From Boesenbergia rotunda (lineage: Eukaryota; Streptophyta; Magnoliopsida; Zingiberales; Zingiberaceae): DNA of 64,000 nucleotides. Position numbers and translations under genes: made by a program. The stretch spans positions 1 through 64,000 of the forward strand of contig JAGFNQ010005185.1 in assembly GCA_024364735.1 (NCBI GenBank), given 5' to 3'. Shown one piece after another: positions 1 through 10,869 of the stretch. Under the pieces are notes generated by a model. The model was given only the letters and a program-made list of their open reading frames with translations, was not told the DNA's origin and did no database searches. Position 1 is the first letter of the stretch. Every line of letters begins with the position of its first letter.

Positions 1-814
1 TGTCCCATGTGATAGGCTGAGTGCCCATAACGGATCGCTGGGAAATCCACCATGTCTCGGCCCGATCTCTCAGATGGTATGCGGCGAGCTCGACCCTCTC
101 CCCGTCAGAACACTCCAAGTACGGAAATGTCCGCTCCAGCGTCTCCAGCCACGAGCGGGCTACGCTCGCATCCACAGCTCCATGGAACAGGGTGAGACGG
201 CCTTTCGCCGCCTAAGCTAAAGCTGGGATCCGGGCCACAGGTCGGCTCGGTATGGTAACAGCAATGGACGTCGCGGGCGGTACTACCGACCCTCCGGAAG
301 GTATATCGAGTCCCGGTGGCTGTATCACGGTCTGTTGTGCAGTCTGCGGCTCTGACTGAACAGGAGTAGATGCTGGAGGCACAGATGGAGGAGCAGCCTG
401 AGACTGGACCGTCTGTAGTACCAGCTGCATCATCTGCTGCTGCTGCGCCATCTGCTGCATCATCTGCTGCTGCTGCGCCATCTGCTGCATCATCTGCTGC
501 ATCAGCAGGGACGTAGCATCGGAGGGTGCCGCTGGCGGCGCCGTCGAGGATGGTACTACGGTGGGACCGACCGGAGGTGCTGCCGGCACTGCGGTCACAA
601 ATGGAGACGGTATCCGCGGTGACTGGGGTGACTGATCATCACGGGCCCCGGAAGAAGATCGTCCTCGGCCGCGGGACCCGATCCGTGTCCGTCTCACGGG
701 AGCATCCTCTGCCCCAGTCACAGTAGCTCGCTGGGATACTCGTGTCGTCCGACGCGAGGGTCGCCCCCGACCACTAGGTCGTCGGGGTGGGGTCAACTCA
801 ATGCGGCGCGGCAT
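1..814 (-). pseudogene. gag: Ty3/gypsy gag (partial, one stop)
   Basis: N-terminal part of a Ty3-type capsid protein, which would package element RNA in cytoplasmic particles. It starts at MPRRIEL (an upstream Met at about 848 is also possible), then a basic Arg/Pro/Ser region, a Met/Gln repeat, and a Pro/Ser/Thr region. After a TAG at 212-214 the same frame continues as a recognisable retrotransposon gag domain (FHGAVDAS, SWLETLERTF, AAYHLRDRAETWW) to the window edge. It lies just downstream of the primer site and LTR on the same strand, as expected for gag. Family placement near Tekay/Del chromoviruses is an inference from the LTR style; no chromodomain or pol is visible because the element leaves the window. 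Confidence 0.8.
416..505 (-). repeat. 36-bp coding repeat (Met/Gln-rich)
   Basis: About two and a half copies of a 36-bp unit made of CTG/CTGCAT-type triplets, encoding repeated MMQQMAQQQQ. It sits inside gag and keeps the frame. Confidence 0.8.
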
Positions 815-998
815 ACCTGTAGAGATACGCCACTCGTTATTATTCATTTTTAAGTATAAAATTAATGAATAAATCCTGCAGAAGAGTATCTGGTCGTCGC
901 TTGGAGCTGTCCGTCGCCGCCATGTCCCAAACCATGTACACCTCGAGAAACGACTCCGAAAACAACCCACAAATACCACAAGGTATCTCGCAACCTGG

Positions 999-1010
999 GC
1001 TCTGATACCA
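999..1010 (-). promoter_or_regulatory. Primer-binding site (initiator Met tRNA type)
   Basis: Reverse complement reads TGGTATCAGAGC, the usual plant tRNA-Met primer site. It lies 7 bases inside the LTR edge at 1,018 and before gag, which fixes the orientation of the element as minus. Confidence 0.9.
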
Positions 1011-1017
1011 AATAAAT

Positions 1018-3844
1018 TGTCACGCCCCGAGGAGTCGCTCGACCGATACGGATCGGCCAGTTTCCCCCACGCCCGGCGGACAACTCACAAACTCAAGACC
1101 AAAACACCAAACTAGCGTACAAAACCAAGGAAGATGTGCATACCGGTATGACTAACAACAAAGTCAAAAGACAAAAGGGCCTCCACGGCACACAAAAGTA
1201 CAACCAGATCGAATAAGAACACAGCGGAAGATAATAAAGCAAATACACAGTACCGACACCCAATACAGGAACTAAAAATCAAGAAAACCTCTCGACGCAA
1301 GGTGATGGGACTGGCAGCTGGACCCTCCTGGCGATCAACCTGAAATAAAAACAAGGAGCTACGGGGTGAGTTCAAAGAACTCAGCTGATAACTCATATAT
1401 ATGCAAGATAGTCTAAGCTAGCAAATAGAGATACAACTATCAAAATATCACAGGTACTATCCATACTAAATAAAACAAATCCGAGAAGTAGAACGAACAT
1501 ACCAGCGATGCAGGGTCATCAAGACCATGAAAAAGGGTCTCCTGAATGTGCATGTAAATCATGTGCAACAACCACATACAGCAATTGTAAAGAAATACGT
1601 ATGCACATGGTGCAATGACATGGTCACCTCTGTCGCCGGTCAGACATCGTCACCAGTGTACGGGAGGAAGCTGAGCGGGGGGCCAACCTCCGGCGTAGAG
1701 CTGTGACTCCATCAGTACTCGACCCATCCGGGGGATCATCCCTACCCCGTGTAATAGAGCGATCGAGTAGACGGTATGCTGTCGGTGTAACACCCCTACC
1801 CCATGACATATCCGGGTAGCCATCCCTACCCCTGGTCATCATCCGTAGAACTGGGGGGATATCTCTATCTGAGTGTTACACCCACCCCATGTGATATGGG
1901 GGCGAAATCTCTCTCTCATCTCCTGGTATTAGGGCAACTCAAGGAGGGACCCCTGCCTGCTACCACGCTCCGGTCCACTAACCCATGAGTGCATGAGCGG
2001 AGCAGCACAGGGCATCCTACCCATACTCCGTCAACCACTAACCCATGAATGGCCGCATGGGTAGGTCAGTATGACTGTCGACCTAGCCTACCCAACAATG
2101 GGCCCCTGGTCGACAGTGATGCAAGGTGCACGATGATGCATGACGACAGTCACCACAGCATCTACTATCTAATCCACCTATATCAACATGATATGCAAGG
2201 ATCATATACAATTATGCACCATATCCTAAATCCTAGAGGGTATCAGTATCACATATCAGGTCTAATATATATATCATAGTAACGGAAAACAGATACATGC
2301 AAATAATACCCTATCGCTAATCCTAGCATATCAAGCATATAGGTCTGTGACTATCTAGGAGATAAGTCAGAGGTACCCGCCTCAATATGATGTCGTCCGG
2401 TGCGCAAGAACCCCCGTCCAGAAATAAAATCCGCAATCAATGAGTCAGCTCAAAGCCCTGCATCCAAAAATATATATTCAATTATTTAGCTATATACACA
2501 TAGGAGGCTTAGCTAAATATACCATCTAATTTAATTAGGATTAATTCTAATCAATCAATCCTAATTAAACATCCCTTTGATTAATTAGGAATAATTATAA
2601 TTAATTAATCCCAATTAAACCCTAACTTCTTAACCAACACCGTCTAAATTAATTAAGATTAATTGAGAAAAATTAATTCCCAATTAATCCCTCAACCCCT
2701 GATCCAGTTCAAACCCAAGGGCAAATAGATATCCTGTGATCACCTACAATTTTGACAGAGATCGTCTAATAACAAACAATTCCCAATTCGGCAGAACACT
2801 ACCGAAATCAACAACATAAACCAAAACTCAACTCCATCTCACGATCAGAGATGTTGAAGAGACTCAACCACAACCCCAATCTAAGATCGATCAAGATCAA
2901 TCCAACCCACCTGCTAGCAGAATCGAATTCAATCACCCGACCTTCACAATCAGAGACCCCATACCAGGGAACAAACTGGAAAACCCAAATCGAAAAACGG
3001 AATAAGAAGTTGAATCAAGAACATGGAATCGAAATCCAACACTGAACAGCAAAGCCAAATCTGATTATGTTAGAGCAAGGGAAGCTCACCAAATTCCGGG
3101 GCGCAGGAAGAACACTCTGAGCACGCGAACCCAAGACCCACGGAAATGAGTCCCTAAGTCAGGATCTGCCTCCAACCCGAGATATCTCGCACACCCAGCC
3201 CTCTACGGGTTGCTGCCGGATCGGGACTCGCAATTGGAAGGCAAATCCCCAAATCCCAGATCCTATCCGACCAAGGTCAATTGCGCGTTCTTGTCTGCCT
3301 GGGTGCTGCGACTCGCCCGATGCCGGCCAATCTCTGATGACCTCACCGCTCGATGGTCGATCGCATGAGCAAGAAGAAAGCCAACTCCCAGATCTGGCTC
3401 CCCTGATAGAATCGCACGATCAGAGAAACAACCCTCATCAATCAGCCCCAAATCCGAACGGAAAATCTCGAAATCAACTCCGACCGATCTCACACCATGA
3501 AAGGAAAAAGAAACTTACCTAACCAGCGCGTGCGGCCGCAAGTGGAGAGGGGAGAAGAGCTCGACACAGAGGGGTGAGAGCTCGTCGGTCAGGCAGAGGC
3601 ACGACGTGGCCGTGTGGAGTTCCGTTGTGTAGAAAAGCAGATAAAGAGGAAAATATGGTGAGGAAGAAGAGGAAGGGAGAAGAAGCGAGGAGGCGGCTCG
3701 ATGGTGATTAAGTGACGGGCGAAGAAGGAGAAAAAAAAACTCAACTTATGTGCCCTAGGACTTTTGCGATTTAGTCCCTTCTTTCCTGAAATCGCAACCA
3801 AGCCCTTAATTTCACTTAAGCCCCTAAAGTTTCAATATTTAACA
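1018..3844 (-). repeat. 5' LTR of a Ty3 element, 2.8 kb
   Basis: On the minus strand it begins TGTTAAATATTGAAA and ends GGGGCGTGACA. The start matches the solo LTR at 10,870 and the end matches that LTR at 13,651, so they are one family. It is followed by a primer site and gag. The segment 1,620-2,060 holds repeated 'cc(c)taccc' stretches; 2,460-2,690 is rich in AATTAATT. Short open frames in it are not supported as genes. Confidence 0.85.
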
Positions 3845-3855
3845 TATCTAGTATC

Positions 3856-4109
3856 TTGTTGGCCTCAGTGGTAGGGCAATTAGTAGTTAACCCAGGCATC
3901 CGCAGTTCGATCCCTAGCAACGGCCCATTTTGCAGGAATTTTTTCTCCAAATGGGGCGCGAACCCTGGGACGCTGAGCTTCTATACTGCTCATCGCAAGC
4001 GCTTCCCGATTTACCCTGGTGACCGGTGGAAAACTTCCGTGGGGCCGGGCCGGTCACCCCAGGTTCAATTTGTCTGCTGCCTGGTTCATCATTTTTTTTG
4101 TTGGCCTCA
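3856..4109 (+). mobile_element. tRNA-derived SINE-like element
   Basis: A possible Pol III A box (TGGCCTCAGTGG, from 3,860) and a clear B box (GTTCGATCCC, 3,905-3,914) lie about 40 bases apart, the layout of a tRNA-derived SINE promoter. The body is about 230 bp and ends in a T-run. The 12-mer TTGTTGGCCTCA occurs at both ends (3,856-3,867 and 4,098-4,109). It is either a target duplication or the start of a second copy; the first copy overlaps the proposed A box, so this is not settled. Confidence 0.55.
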
Positions 4110-4520
4110 ACTTACTAAGATTTTCTTTGTTCAATATCCAGTCACCCTTGACCTACCGGGATTTTTCATTGCCTAACATTTAATTAACCTTAATTTTCTG
4201 GGACTTCTCATTGACTAGCATTTGATCAAACTTGACCTATTAGGACTTCTCATTATTTAACATCCGATTAACTTTGACTTACCGGGACTTTTCATTGTCT
4301 AATATCCGGTTAACTTTTACCTACCAGGATTCTCTTCATTACTATGTGTCTCGTCAATTTTAACTCACTTGGACTTCACATCTTGTCAACTCTCTATTAG
4401 ACTTTTGACCACTAAGTATCCGGTCTATCATGACATACTTGTATTTTTCTTCGTCAAATATCTAGTCAACCGTAATCTACTTGCTATCTCACTTATTTAA
4501 AATCTTGATCAAACATTAAA
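4110..4520 (-). repeat. Degenerate minisatellite, about 50-70 bp unit
   Basis: Repeated variants of 'ccggttaactttgacttaccgggacttttcatt'-like units, each broken by substitutions. The same unit recurs at 5,690-5,890, 8,270-8,740 and, inverted, at 14,745-15,480. No coding potential seen. Confidence 0.65.
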
Positions 4521-4662
4521 AATCAAATTCAAATCATATCGTACATATATAGTTAATTGAGTTTGATAACCCTTCTAGAGATCCATTGTACCAATAAAAA
4601 AAACGCAAGAAACATGATATAAGCTTTTGTGCAATCAGTGTGGTTTAATTTCATAGAATTCC

Positions 4663-5230
4663 ATAAGTTGATTTCCTTGTTGACTCTTCTTCTCATTGTA
4701 TTTAAGTATGATAGCAATAATTCTTTGATTTTCCACAGAAGAATGTCATTGTATTTAATTATTGCCATTATAAAAAATAAGTCTTCTCCTAATAAAAAAA
4801 AGTCTTCTGCAATGGCCATTGAAAAAGACCTAAGAAACATAATAGAAACTTTAGTACAATCACTGTTATTTCCATCAAATATATATAAAAAGAACTCCAT
4901 GTAAGTTGATTTCATTATTGTCTTCTTCTTATTCTCATTGTATTTATAAATGTGATAATAAATCCATGATTTTCCACAGAAGAATAGTCATATGCTAGAC
5001 TTCCATTTATATTTCATTTTCCACGTCTCTATTTATCACTAGAAATATAGTTGTTGCTTGGCCAACACGGCCTCACCATTAAGATAAGAAAAGACATCTC
5101 AAATCCTCCTTCACTACTAATAACCCATGTATAACGTTCTGGGTCTACGACGACTGCGGCAAAGACTCGAGGCATGCAGAAGTTTTTTTTTTATCGCTAA
5201 TAATTGGCAGAATTATCATCTTAAAAAAAT
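4663..5230 (+). repeat. Unit X, copy 1 (plus a partial copy)
   Basis: A segment running from 'taagttgatttc' through 'ttttccacagaagaat' and 'ccaacacggcc' to 'ttctgggtctacgacga'. A shorter partial copy starts at 4,663. Copies 2 and 3 are at 5,893 and 8,755. It looks like non-coding sequence; nature unknown. Confidence 0.6.
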
Positions 5231-5689
5231 CTAATTATAGTTTGCAAGTGAATAATTTTATCATAAATTCTTAAATATCTACAACCACGAAAGAGTGATT
5301 AAAGGTTTCTACGATGAATCTACTGAATGCAACATTGTCACAATCACATGAGATTTTAAAATAAAAACTATTTGAAAGATTAAACAACAATAATTTCATA
5401 CATATCACCAATATATTCAAAAACATATTGAAAATTATTTTTCATAACCAATTTGAATATGGATATAGACAATATTTCATAAATACACCCTCATAAACAA
5501 ATTATTTTGATAAATGAAAATTTGATATTTTCAACATTATGAGTTAGGAAGGATTGATTCGATTAAATTAGGAAAAAAGTGACTCTTGTTCATGCAATCA
5601 TGCCATGGATGTTGTTTTTTAAACCACATCAATGGATTGATCTTGCAGTAAACCTCCCCTGCCCCCTCCCTTACTCTCTCAAATTTATA
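5231..5689. other. AT-rich spacer
   Basis: AT-rich with no open frame of note and no recognised element. Confidence 0.5.
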
Positions 5690-5890
5690 TCTGGTCAACT
5701 ATGACTTTCATAGATTTTTCTCTTGCCAAGTTTTCATTAGAATTTTTTACAATCAAATATTCAATCAATCTTAATCTACTTGATATTTCACTAACAAACT
5801 ATCATTTACTCATGCATATTCACTATATTGATCAAATATCAAAACTCAATATGAGTTAGCTTAAATTTGATGAACTTAGTCAATCTTATC
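5690..5890 (-). repeat. Minisatellite, second block
   Basis: Short, more decayed block of the 4,110-4,520 minisatellite ('tctggtcaactatgactttcatag'-like), again immediately before a copy of unit X. Confidence 0.5.
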
Positions 5891-5892
5891 AT

Positions 5893-6460
5893 ATAAGTTG
5901 ATTTCATTGTTGACTCATCTTCCCATTGTATTTATGAATGTGATAATAAATCTTTAATTTTCCACAGAATAATAGTCATATATATATTGGACTGCCATTT
6001 ATATTTCACTTTCCACATATCTATTTATCACTAGATATAAAGCTTTTGCTTGGCCAACACGGCCTTCACCATTAAAGAAATTAAAAAGACATCTCAATCT
6101 CAACGACTGTTAAATTTATTTTCATAGTTGGTTTAAGTCTATTTTAATTATGTATCCCACTTGACTTAGAACCCAAATATAACGTTCCGGGTCTATGACG
6201 TGACGGCTACATTTATCGTCTTAAAATATCTAATTATAGAGTTCTGCTTTAATTATGTATAAAACTTGATTATGTAAAAATAATAAGAATAACAAATCTC
6301 TCAAAACTTAATTATGTATAAAAATAAAAATAATTAGAGTTCTGATTTAATAAGCCAGAAGATGCTCGGAGAAACTACATTTACGCAGTCAGGTGCACGC
6401 CCCTAGTCACACATGGCCTATGGACTTATAACCCGCCGCAAGTTGCCTTAGGTCGCTCAT
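5893..6460 (+). repeat. Unit X, copy 2
   Basis: Matches copy 3 (8,755-9,400) along nearly its whole length, including 'gtgcacgcccctagtcacac' and 'gccgcaagttgcc' near the end. Copies 2 and 3 flank the dead copia pol. Confidence 0.7.
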
Positions 6461-6769
6461 GCAACCTAAGGGCCGAGCACAAAGTATAAAGAGAATAGAA
6501 ATAGTAAAGAAAAAAGAGATAATAAAAATAACTTTGTTAATTTAATAATTTATCCATGAGATATATCATTTATAGAGTTCATAGGACGCTTAGTCAAATA
6601 AAAAATTAATAAAAAAACTATTAATTAACAAATTCATAAGAAACTGTCAATTAACAGATTAATAAAGAAAATATCTAATCTAATAATTAATATATATAAA
6701 TTAGTTTTGATTCGGTCAAAAATATTATTAAATAATTATACTCTTTTACCCTCAATAATTTCAACGGGA
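6461..6769. other. AT-rich spacer
   Basis: A/T-rich, no feature recognised. Confidence 0.5.
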
Positions 6770-8260
6770 GATCTCTATCGTTGTGTTTGCTTGTTAGCAT
6801 GCTAAAGTTGTATAGATAATGACTTTGTGAAAATATCGGCAATCTGATCTTCTGTAGAAATATAAAAAATCGATAATTGTTGAGTTATCAAACGCTCTCA
6901 AACAAAATGAAATCAATTTCCACATGTTTGTACGAGTATGAAAGACTGGATTTACTGTTAGAAATGTAGCCCCAATATTATCACACCAAATTTTTAGTGT
7001 AATGTTTGATGCAAGATGAAGTTCAGAGAGAAGTGATTGAAGTCAAATAATTTCAGATGTTGCATTTGCTATAGTTTTATATTCAACCTCAGTACTTGAA
7101 CAAGATACTGTTGATTGTTTTTTCGAATTCTATGAGATAAGATTTCGTCCAAGAAATATTGCATATCCACTAGTAGAGCGTCTGCCATCAATAGAATTTG
7201 CCCAATCTGCATCACTATATGCATGTAAATCTCGAGATGTTTGTCAATATAAAAGAAGACCATGCAGAATAGTACCTTTGAGATAACGAAGTATTCTTTT
7301 CACACCTTCCCAGTTTTGTTCAGTAGGAGCATGGATGAATTAACAAGCACGATTTACTACAAAGGTAATATCAGGTCATGTGATAGTGACGTATTGTAAA
7401 GCTCCAACAATGCTTCGATAAATCTGGTGATCAGTCATAGCAGGAGAAAATGCAGAGAAATTAGAAATAGCAATTGGTGTAGCGACTGGACGTGCTCCAT
7501 CCATTTTAGCTTTTTGAAGAAGTTTAGTAATATATTTCCTTTGAGAGAGGAGACAACCTTCTTCATGTGGAATAAGCTCAATACCAAGAAAAAAAATGAG
7601 CATTACCCATAACTCGAATAGGAGATTCTTGATTGAGATGACTTAATAGAGTTGTAATGCCCTTCTGATCATTGTCGGTTATTAAAATATCATCCACATA
7701 GATGAGAAAAAAATATCATAGATCCATCATTATATTGATAGAATAGAGAAGAGTCAGTTTTTTATCCAGAAAATTCTTGAGTTTGCAACCAGTCTGATAA
7801 TCTATGAAACCATGCACGAGGAGCTTGACGAAGACCTTAAATGGATTTCTATAGCTAACAATCATGAGTTGGAAATTATGGATGGATAAATCTAGGTGGT
7901 TGCTCCATAAATATTATTTCCTCAAGATTGTCTTGAAGAAATACATTAGAAATGTCTAATTGTCTTACTAGCCAATTAGAACTAACAGCTACCAATAATA
8001 ATAGTCTGATAGATGTAATTTTAATGATTAGACTAAAGGTATCGTTGAAGTCAATACCTGGTTCTTGATTAAATCGTGTGGCTATAAGTAAAGCTTTATA
8101 CAGTTCAAGAGAACCATCAGCGATGTTTAACGCGAAATACCCATTTAGATCCCACAACATTCATAGAGAAAGTGCGTGAAACTAGACTCTATGTTCCATT
8201 GCGAAGAAGTGCATCAAATTCTATAGCCACTGCACTACGCCAATTTGGATCCTTGTTTGC
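6770..8260 (-). pseudogene. Ty1/copia pol remnant (RT and RNase H)
   Basis: Broken reverse transcriptase and RNase H of a Ty1/copia element. On the minus strand: RT start with DISNVFLQDNLEEIIFMEQP (about 7,890-8,000); a Leu-Ser-Gln-Arg stretch after FLGIEL (7,520-7,600) typical of the copia RT C-terminus; RNase H remnants (7,070-7,320); and QIADIFTK near 6,830. At least three frame breaks and several stops separate these. No LTRs, primer site, integrase or gag are seen, so it is an internal fragment. Clade is not certain; the residues fit the Ale/Retrofit side of copia. Confidence 0.85.
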
Positions 8261-8269
8261 TTAAGAAAA

Positions 8270-8740
8270 ACAAGTTGGTTCTTGGACTTTTCTCATGCTA
8301 ACATCTTTATTGGACTTCCTACCATTTGTATATCCGGTCCACTATGACCCATTTGGATTTTCTTTTCTCATGCCAAGTATTTGATAATCCATATATTCCA
8401 CTTGGACTTTTCTTCTCAAGCTAAGTGTCCGGTTAACTATGATTCACTTGGACTTCTTACTCATGTCAACTCTCTATTAAACTTTTAATCATCAAATGTC
8501 CGATCAACCATGCCACACTTGAATTGTTCTCTTACATGTCAAATGTCTGATCAATTGTGACTGACTTAGACTTTTTCTCTTATTAACTTTCTGTTGAATT
8601 TTCTCATCATCAAGTATCAGATCAATCATAACCTACTTGATGTGTCACTAACCAACTACCATTTGCTTACATATGTTGACTATATTGATCATCAAATATT
8701 GAAACTCAATGAGTTACTTCGAGTTTGATCAACTTAGACA
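8270..8740 (-). repeat. Minisatellite, third block
   Basis: About seven degenerate units with 'catgccaagtatttgat', 'gtccggttaactatgattcacttggact' and relatives. Same unit as 4,110-4,520, and again it directly precedes unit X. Confidence 0.65.
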
Positions 8741-8754
8741 TTGACTTGACCATG

Positions 8755-9400
8755 TAAGTTAATTTCATTCTTGACTCATCTTCTGAATCTGATAATAAAT
8801 TCTTCATTTTCCACATAAGAATAGTCATATGTTGGACTTCCAAGTATATTTCATTTTCCACGTCTCTATTTACCACTAGATATATAGCTTTTGCTCTTCA
8901 AACACAGCCCTCGCCATTAAGATAAGAAAAGACATCTCAACGCCTTGTTTATTCTATTTTAATAGTTAGTTTAAATCTATTTTAATTATGTGTCCCACTT
9001 GACTTGGAACCACCTACCAAATGTAATGTTCCGGGTCTATGATGACTGCTGCAAAGACTCAAGAGTCATGCAGAAGATTTTTTTTCTAACAGCTAATAAT
9101 TGCCACAATTATATATCGTCTTAAAAAAACTAATTATAGAGCTAGGACTTCTGCTTTAGTTATGTATAAAACTTGATTATGTAAAAAGAAAAAGAATAAC
9201 AAAATTCTCAAAATTTGATTATGTATAAAAATTAAAATAATTAGAGTTCTGATTTAATAAGGCAGAAGATGGCTCGGAAAAACTACATGTACGCAGTAAA
9301 TTAAGGTGCACGTACGCCCCTAGTCACACATGGCCTAGTCACACACATTGCCTATGAACGTATAATCAGGCGCCGCAAGTTGCCTAGAAAAAAGATGTTT
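8755..9400 (+). repeat. Unit X, copy 3
   Basis: Third copy of unit X, with 'cacgtctctatttaccactag', 'aatgttccgggtctatgatga' and 'cccctagtcacacatggcc'. A further 30-bp direct repeat ('gatgttttgata(a/g)tcaaa') follows at 9,400-9,460. Confidence 0.7.
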
Positions 9401-10869
9401 TGATAATCAAAATGGGCGCATATCTACCGCTAGAAAAAGATGTTTTGATAGTCAAAGTGATGCATGTATTGAGAATCTAATAAGATATGATCCACATCGG
9501 CATGCTGTAATTGCCCCACGAGACCAAGCCATTAACTTGTCAGCAACCTGAGTGACTGGACTATATACTCAGTATGGACGTACGGTAATTGTTGCAACTT
9601 GAAAGATAGTCACTGATCTGCTGCTAAAATGAAGGTGACCACTACTTATATGTGGAAACAAACATTAAGGATGTCTTTCTTTTTTGTATATCATTGCGAC
9701 GACTCAAACTTAGTATTTTGGATTGGAAAAGTCATGAGATAAGTGAGAGGGAGAAATATACATAAAAAATTTCCAAATTAAAATAGATCGGTGTTTTGGC
9801 CAAATTTTTACAATACTTTGTCTCTTCTTTTAGCTATTAAGGTATTTTAAGATTAATTAAAATCTCAAATTTCTCTCCTTTTTTTCTTAATATTAATTGG
9901 ACAGACATACAAAATTCCATCATGGATCACAATATAATAGCAAGGTAAAATCTATCACAAAATAATTAATGAGATTAGATAACATCGAACCTCGAGCGAT
10001 CGATTCAACCCTACGAAAATTTCCTACCGACAGCCAAGATAAATCAGAAAGTGCTCGTGATGGGCAGTCTAGAAATCCAGTGTCCTAAATTCGCGCCCCA
10101 AGATAAGATCTACCAAGAATGATAGCAACGTAGAATCAGTCACATCATCGTGAAAAATTACGTTACATATCCTGGATAATTAGTTGTACAATCCACATGT
10201 AACTTCTTGATCTTGTAGTGCCTAAGAACTCATAATTTATTTTTTTTTACAATCAAGCATTGTTTTTGAAGAAAAACATATCTAGGTAAATTTCACATTA
10301 AATGTTCCTTCTAGTGGGAATTGGATGGTGTCAAATATTGAACCATTGAAACAAATTAAATTAACTAAAACCCTAGATAATTTGCCAAAAGGTGAAGACA
10401 TGCCTGGCCAAAGATCGTCAATTTGGATATGCCAACTCCTGCTAAAAAGAACTCCCAAAGTATAATGCATATATGATGCCCAATTGTATTTTAAGGTTAC
10501 ATTAACAAGGTATTTGAGAATTCAAAGAAGATGAGGAGGATCATAGCCCTCATTACCATACTCAAGGGGCAAAGCCTACTTTTAAATTTATCTAGTTAAG
10601 ACATTCTTCTCTTTCTCAAAATCTGGATTTTATTATGGTTGTAATTGATTTGTTACATGGATTGTGGCTTTACATATATAGGTCGAATGTCTTGGAACAC
10701 TACAATGCCTTGGTTGATCTATTTTCTCACTAAAGGTTGCCTTGGATGGGTTTAAACATATGGATTGCTAAGTACTGAATCAATATATTTTATCAGAAAA
10801 TATAGGATTGAAGGGGAGAGAGGTGAAGGATAGGAGGGAATCGAACTAAGAGGAGGTCCAAAGAATGAA
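9401..10869. other. Spacer, no gene seen
   Basis: AT-rich sequence without a recognisable gene or element. A 62-codon open frame at 10,282-10,470 shows no family features and is taken as chance. Confidence 0.5.

Noticed and set aside
10282..10470. 62-codon open frame in the spacer
   Set aside because: No recognisable motif, no supporting context.
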